DNA from: Dyadobacter sp. CY343
GTDB taxonomy: Bacteria; Bacteroidota; Bacteroidia; Cytophagales; Spirosomataceae
Direction of reading: 5' to 3'
Assembly (NCBI RefSeq): GCF_021390335.1
Contig: NZ_JAJUXK010000006.1
Location: 372,001-436,000 of the forward strand
DNA length: 64,000 nt
The translations under genes were made by a program, and so were the position numbers. Positions 62,188 to 64,000 of the stretch are shown here, piece by piece (within the stretch, counting starts at the first letter, position 1; each line of letters opens with the position of its first letter). The notes beneath the pieces were generated by a model that saw only the letters and a list, made by a program, of their open reading frames with translations, was not told the DNA's origin and searched no databases.

Positions 62188-63459
62188 ATGCCTGTTCTTA
62201 CCGTTTTTTACATTAAGCTCCTCATTAATCTGGGGTTGACACTGGGAATCATCTGGACAATTACCCGGTCCGATCTTTTTTCACGCTGGCAGTCAGGCAA
62301 TGATAAGCTGGTCTTTGGCCTTAGTTTTCTCCTCTTTCGCTTTGTGCCATGGATCGGCATTTTCCTGATAGTAAACGAAGAGCCCAGGGGCGATATTCCT
62401 TTCTTTTTCTATAAAGCAGTTGCGGCAAAAGCAGGCGGTTTCGTGTACCGCGACTTCTGGTCTTACCACGCTCCATTGTATGCATATATCATAAGTATTC
62501 CCGTTTGGCTATGGCACAATGCGCGCGCGATCGTACTTTTTATGGTTTTGATGGAAGCTGGCATTCTGTGGCTTACTTATCAAACGTATAAAAGCCGCTC
62601 TCCCCGTGCATTGCAGCTGGCTATCATCTATTTCTTACTGCCTGCGGGTTTTATGTACATTCTTGTGGATGGTCAGGAAGAAGTTTGGTTCTGGGGCGCG
62701 GCGCTGCTGATGTGGCGGTATACCTTAAAACAAACCGTGAATTACGAGATCGGCCTGGGAATACTCTATGCGATCGCTTTGCTGACTATTAAAGTAACAT
62801 TTATACTATTGCTTCCTGCGGTTTTGGTTTTAGTTAAAAAACCTTTAAAAATGCTGATCGTCATGGCGGCGATCGGTCTGCCGGCTGTCGGCTTTCTATA
62901 CTGGCAGATCGGCGATCTGTTTCTCATGCCGATCAGGCACACCGAGCAATTAATGACGCCCAATCTGTTCTCTGTCGGCCGACCGTTCATCGAGTTGTTT
63001 GTTAAGATCGATGCCAAAAATTCGGGACTGCTCAACTGGTTTGGACTATTATTCACCGTATTTGTGCCTGTTTTCATGGCTTTCAAATCGCGCCACAAAC
63101 ACATTAATCAGGTATTACCGAGCATATTTATCGCTTGCTTTGTATGTATGATGATATTTCAGGCCAGCGCAATGGGCGCCTATGTGATCGCATATCTAAT
63201 GGCGGTGATTTTCGAAATCATTGATATCCGCAAAACAGTCCACGTTGTTGTACTGCTGGCACTGAACTGGCTCACTGTTGTTCAGCCTTTCGTTTGGGTT
63301 TATATCAAACAGCCCGCATATACGTCACTCGGCATGTTCGGCGACATTTCATTCTTGTTTGAATACATCCTGGAAATACTGAATGTGCTTTGCTTCCTCT
63401 GGATACTCCGGGAAACTTACCGCAAGATCGCACCTTCCGAAAACCTCGCATTGGCATGA
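62188..63459 (+). CDS. Polytopic membrane protein, GT-C glycosyltransferase-like
   Basis: A 423-residue protein with about ten hydrophobic segments. A conserved loop between spans reads GGFVYRDFWSYHAPLYAY, and a later loop VDGQEEVWFW. These are shared with the next gene (VVYRDFWSPYSPLYPY, VGAQEDVWMW), so the two are paralogs. An acidic and aromatic periplasmic loop after the first spans suggests a lipid-linked-sugar glycosyltransferase of the GT39/DUF2029 type, but this is an inference. Confidence 0.65.
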   Translation: MPVLTVFYIKLLINLGLTLGIIWTITRSDLFSRWQSGNDKLVFGLSFLLFRFVPWIGIFLIVNEEPRGDIPFFFYKAVAAKAGGFVYRDFWSYHAPLYAYIISIPVWLWHNARAIVLFMVLMEAGILWLTYQTYKSRSPRALQLAIIYFLLPAGFMYILVDGQEEVWFWGAALLMWRYTLKQTVNYEIGLGILYAIALLTIKVTFILLLPAVLVLVKKPLKMLIVMAAIGLPAVGFLYWQIGDLFLMPIRHTEQLMTPNLFSVGRPFIELFVKIDAKNSGLLNWFGLLFTVFVPVFMAFKSRHKHINQVLPSIFIACFVCMMIFQASAMGAYVIAYLMAVIFEIIDIRKTVHVVVLLALNWLTVVQPFVWVYIKQPAYTSLGMFGDISFLFEYILEILNVLCFLWILRETYRKIAPSENLALA

Positions 63460-64000
63460 ATATCGTTCTGGCCAAATTAGGCATCAGTCTGCTTTGCCTT
63501 CTTGTAATTGTTTTCCTGCTATTTTTCAAAAACAGGCTGATTACCTGGCTCGATAGAAAATCGGTTGAAAAAACGCTTCTGGTAAGCTGGACAATACTCA
63601 GGCTGCTCCCCTTCCTCGCAATCTATATTGTCGCCGGCATGGAAACCACTTCCGACGTGAACGGATTTTGGGATGAAGGTAGCAAAGCTTCGCTGGGTCA
63701 GGTAGTTTACAGAGATTTCTGGTCGCCTTATTCTCCGTTATATCCCTATTTTTTAGGTATCTGGCTAAAATTCTGGTTCAATGCCAAGATGATCGTCCTG
63801 ACAATGGCGGCGATGGATGGGGTTGCATTGCTGCTCAGCTATCACTTTTTCAGGGCCTTCCAGTCAAAAGGCAAGCTCCTGTTCTTATCGATTATATATT
63901 TATTGCTGCCCGGCTCGCTGGTACTCTGCATTGTGGGCGCGCAGGAAGATGTATGGATGTGGCTTTTTGTAATACTTGCCTACCTCGTCCGCGAGCGCAC
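63456..64000 (+). CDS. Second paralogous polytopic membrane protein (cut by window end)
   Basis: The frame starts with ATG 63456, overlapping the upstream stop by four bases (ATGA), and stays open to the window end (~181 residues). It begins with a membrane segment (LGISLLCLLVIVFLLFF), has VYRDFWSPYSPLYPYFLG and ends in a membrane segment after GAQEDVWMW. It is a clear paralog of the preceding protein, although only the N-terminal part is present. Confidence 0.75.
   Translation, partial: MNIVLAKLGISLLCLLVIVFLLFFKNRLITWLDRKSVEKTLLVSWTILRLLPFLAIYIVAGMETTSDVNGFWDEGSKASLGQVVYRDFWSPYSPLYPYFLGIWLKFWFNAKMIVLTMAAMDGVALLLSYHFFRAFQSKGKLLFLSIIYLLLPGSLVLCIVGAQEDVWMWLFVILAYLVRER

Overview
The window is a 64 kb piece of a Bacteroidota chromosome, most likely from the Cytophagales and close to Dyadobacter or Spirosoma. 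That placement is an inference from gene content: a TonB-dependent receptor with a carboxypeptidase-regulatory N-terminal domain, the BatA/DUF58 aerotolerance cluster, DUF2480 and DUF4296 proteins, and promoters of the Bacteroidota type (TTTG about 20 bases before TAnnTTTG) instead of E. coli-type boxes. Coding density is high. I see no rRNA, CRISPR array, insertion sequence or prophage. There is one tRNA, an initiator tRNA-fMet.

Layout. 1-2.4 kb: the 3' part of recF, a ParE/RelE-like toxin-antitoxin pair, and manC. 2.6-13.5 kb: a TonB-dependent receptor, upp, a Wzi-like outer-membrane barrel, nadC, a helix-hairpin-helix/barrel protein and recQ. 13.6-21 kb: a small orphan protein, then a leftward run of SNF2/SWIM helicase, Nudix hydrolase, gmhA, mnmD and a retropepsin-PDZ protein. 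21-28 kb: tpiA, a palindromic repeat, an OmpA-family protein, surface-glycan glycosyltransferases and a nicotinamidase-like hydrolase. 28-33 kb: uvrA, an Xre/RES toxin-antitoxin pair and an FAH-family enzyme. 33-39.5 kb: the GTPases der and era, tRNA-fMet, rpmH, rnpA, a C-terminal processing protease and tsaB. 39.5-44 kb: DUF2480, then a leftward DUF58/BatD-like/BatA/rnhB operon. 44-51 kb: dolichol-phosphate-mannose synthase-like GT2, an M20 amidohydrolase, then a rightward cassette of methyltransferase, beta-propeller glycosidase-like protein, PhyH dioxygenase, DUF2283 protein and two GT2 enzymes. 51-56.5 kb: dxr, a GH3-family enzyme and mreBCD. 56.6-60.7 kb: an ECF sigma factor with a putative zinc anti-sigma protein, gmk, nadD, small secreted proteins and an AraC regulator. 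60.8-64 kb: an acyl-CoA dehydrogenase and two tandem paralogous polytopic membrane proteins, the second cut by the window end.

How the genes fit together. Much of the window is core housekeeping: DNA repair (recF, recQ, uvrA), NAD synthesis (nadC, nadD), translation and RNA processing (tRNA-fMet, rpmH, rnpA, tsaB, mnmD, der, era), isoprenoids (dxr) and cell shape (mreBCD). A second theme is surface glycans: GDP-mannose supply (manC), heptose precursor supply (gmhA), several GT2 enzymes, a Wzi-like barrel and membrane proteins resembling lipid-linked-sugar glycosyltransferases. The parts most worth following up are the glycan cassette at 46-51 kb, the tandem membrane paralogs at the right end, a hairpin that contains the start codon of the helix-hairpin-helix protein, the long toxin-antitoxin gene overlap next to recF, and the repeated TTGTACAA sites in front of the AraC gene.
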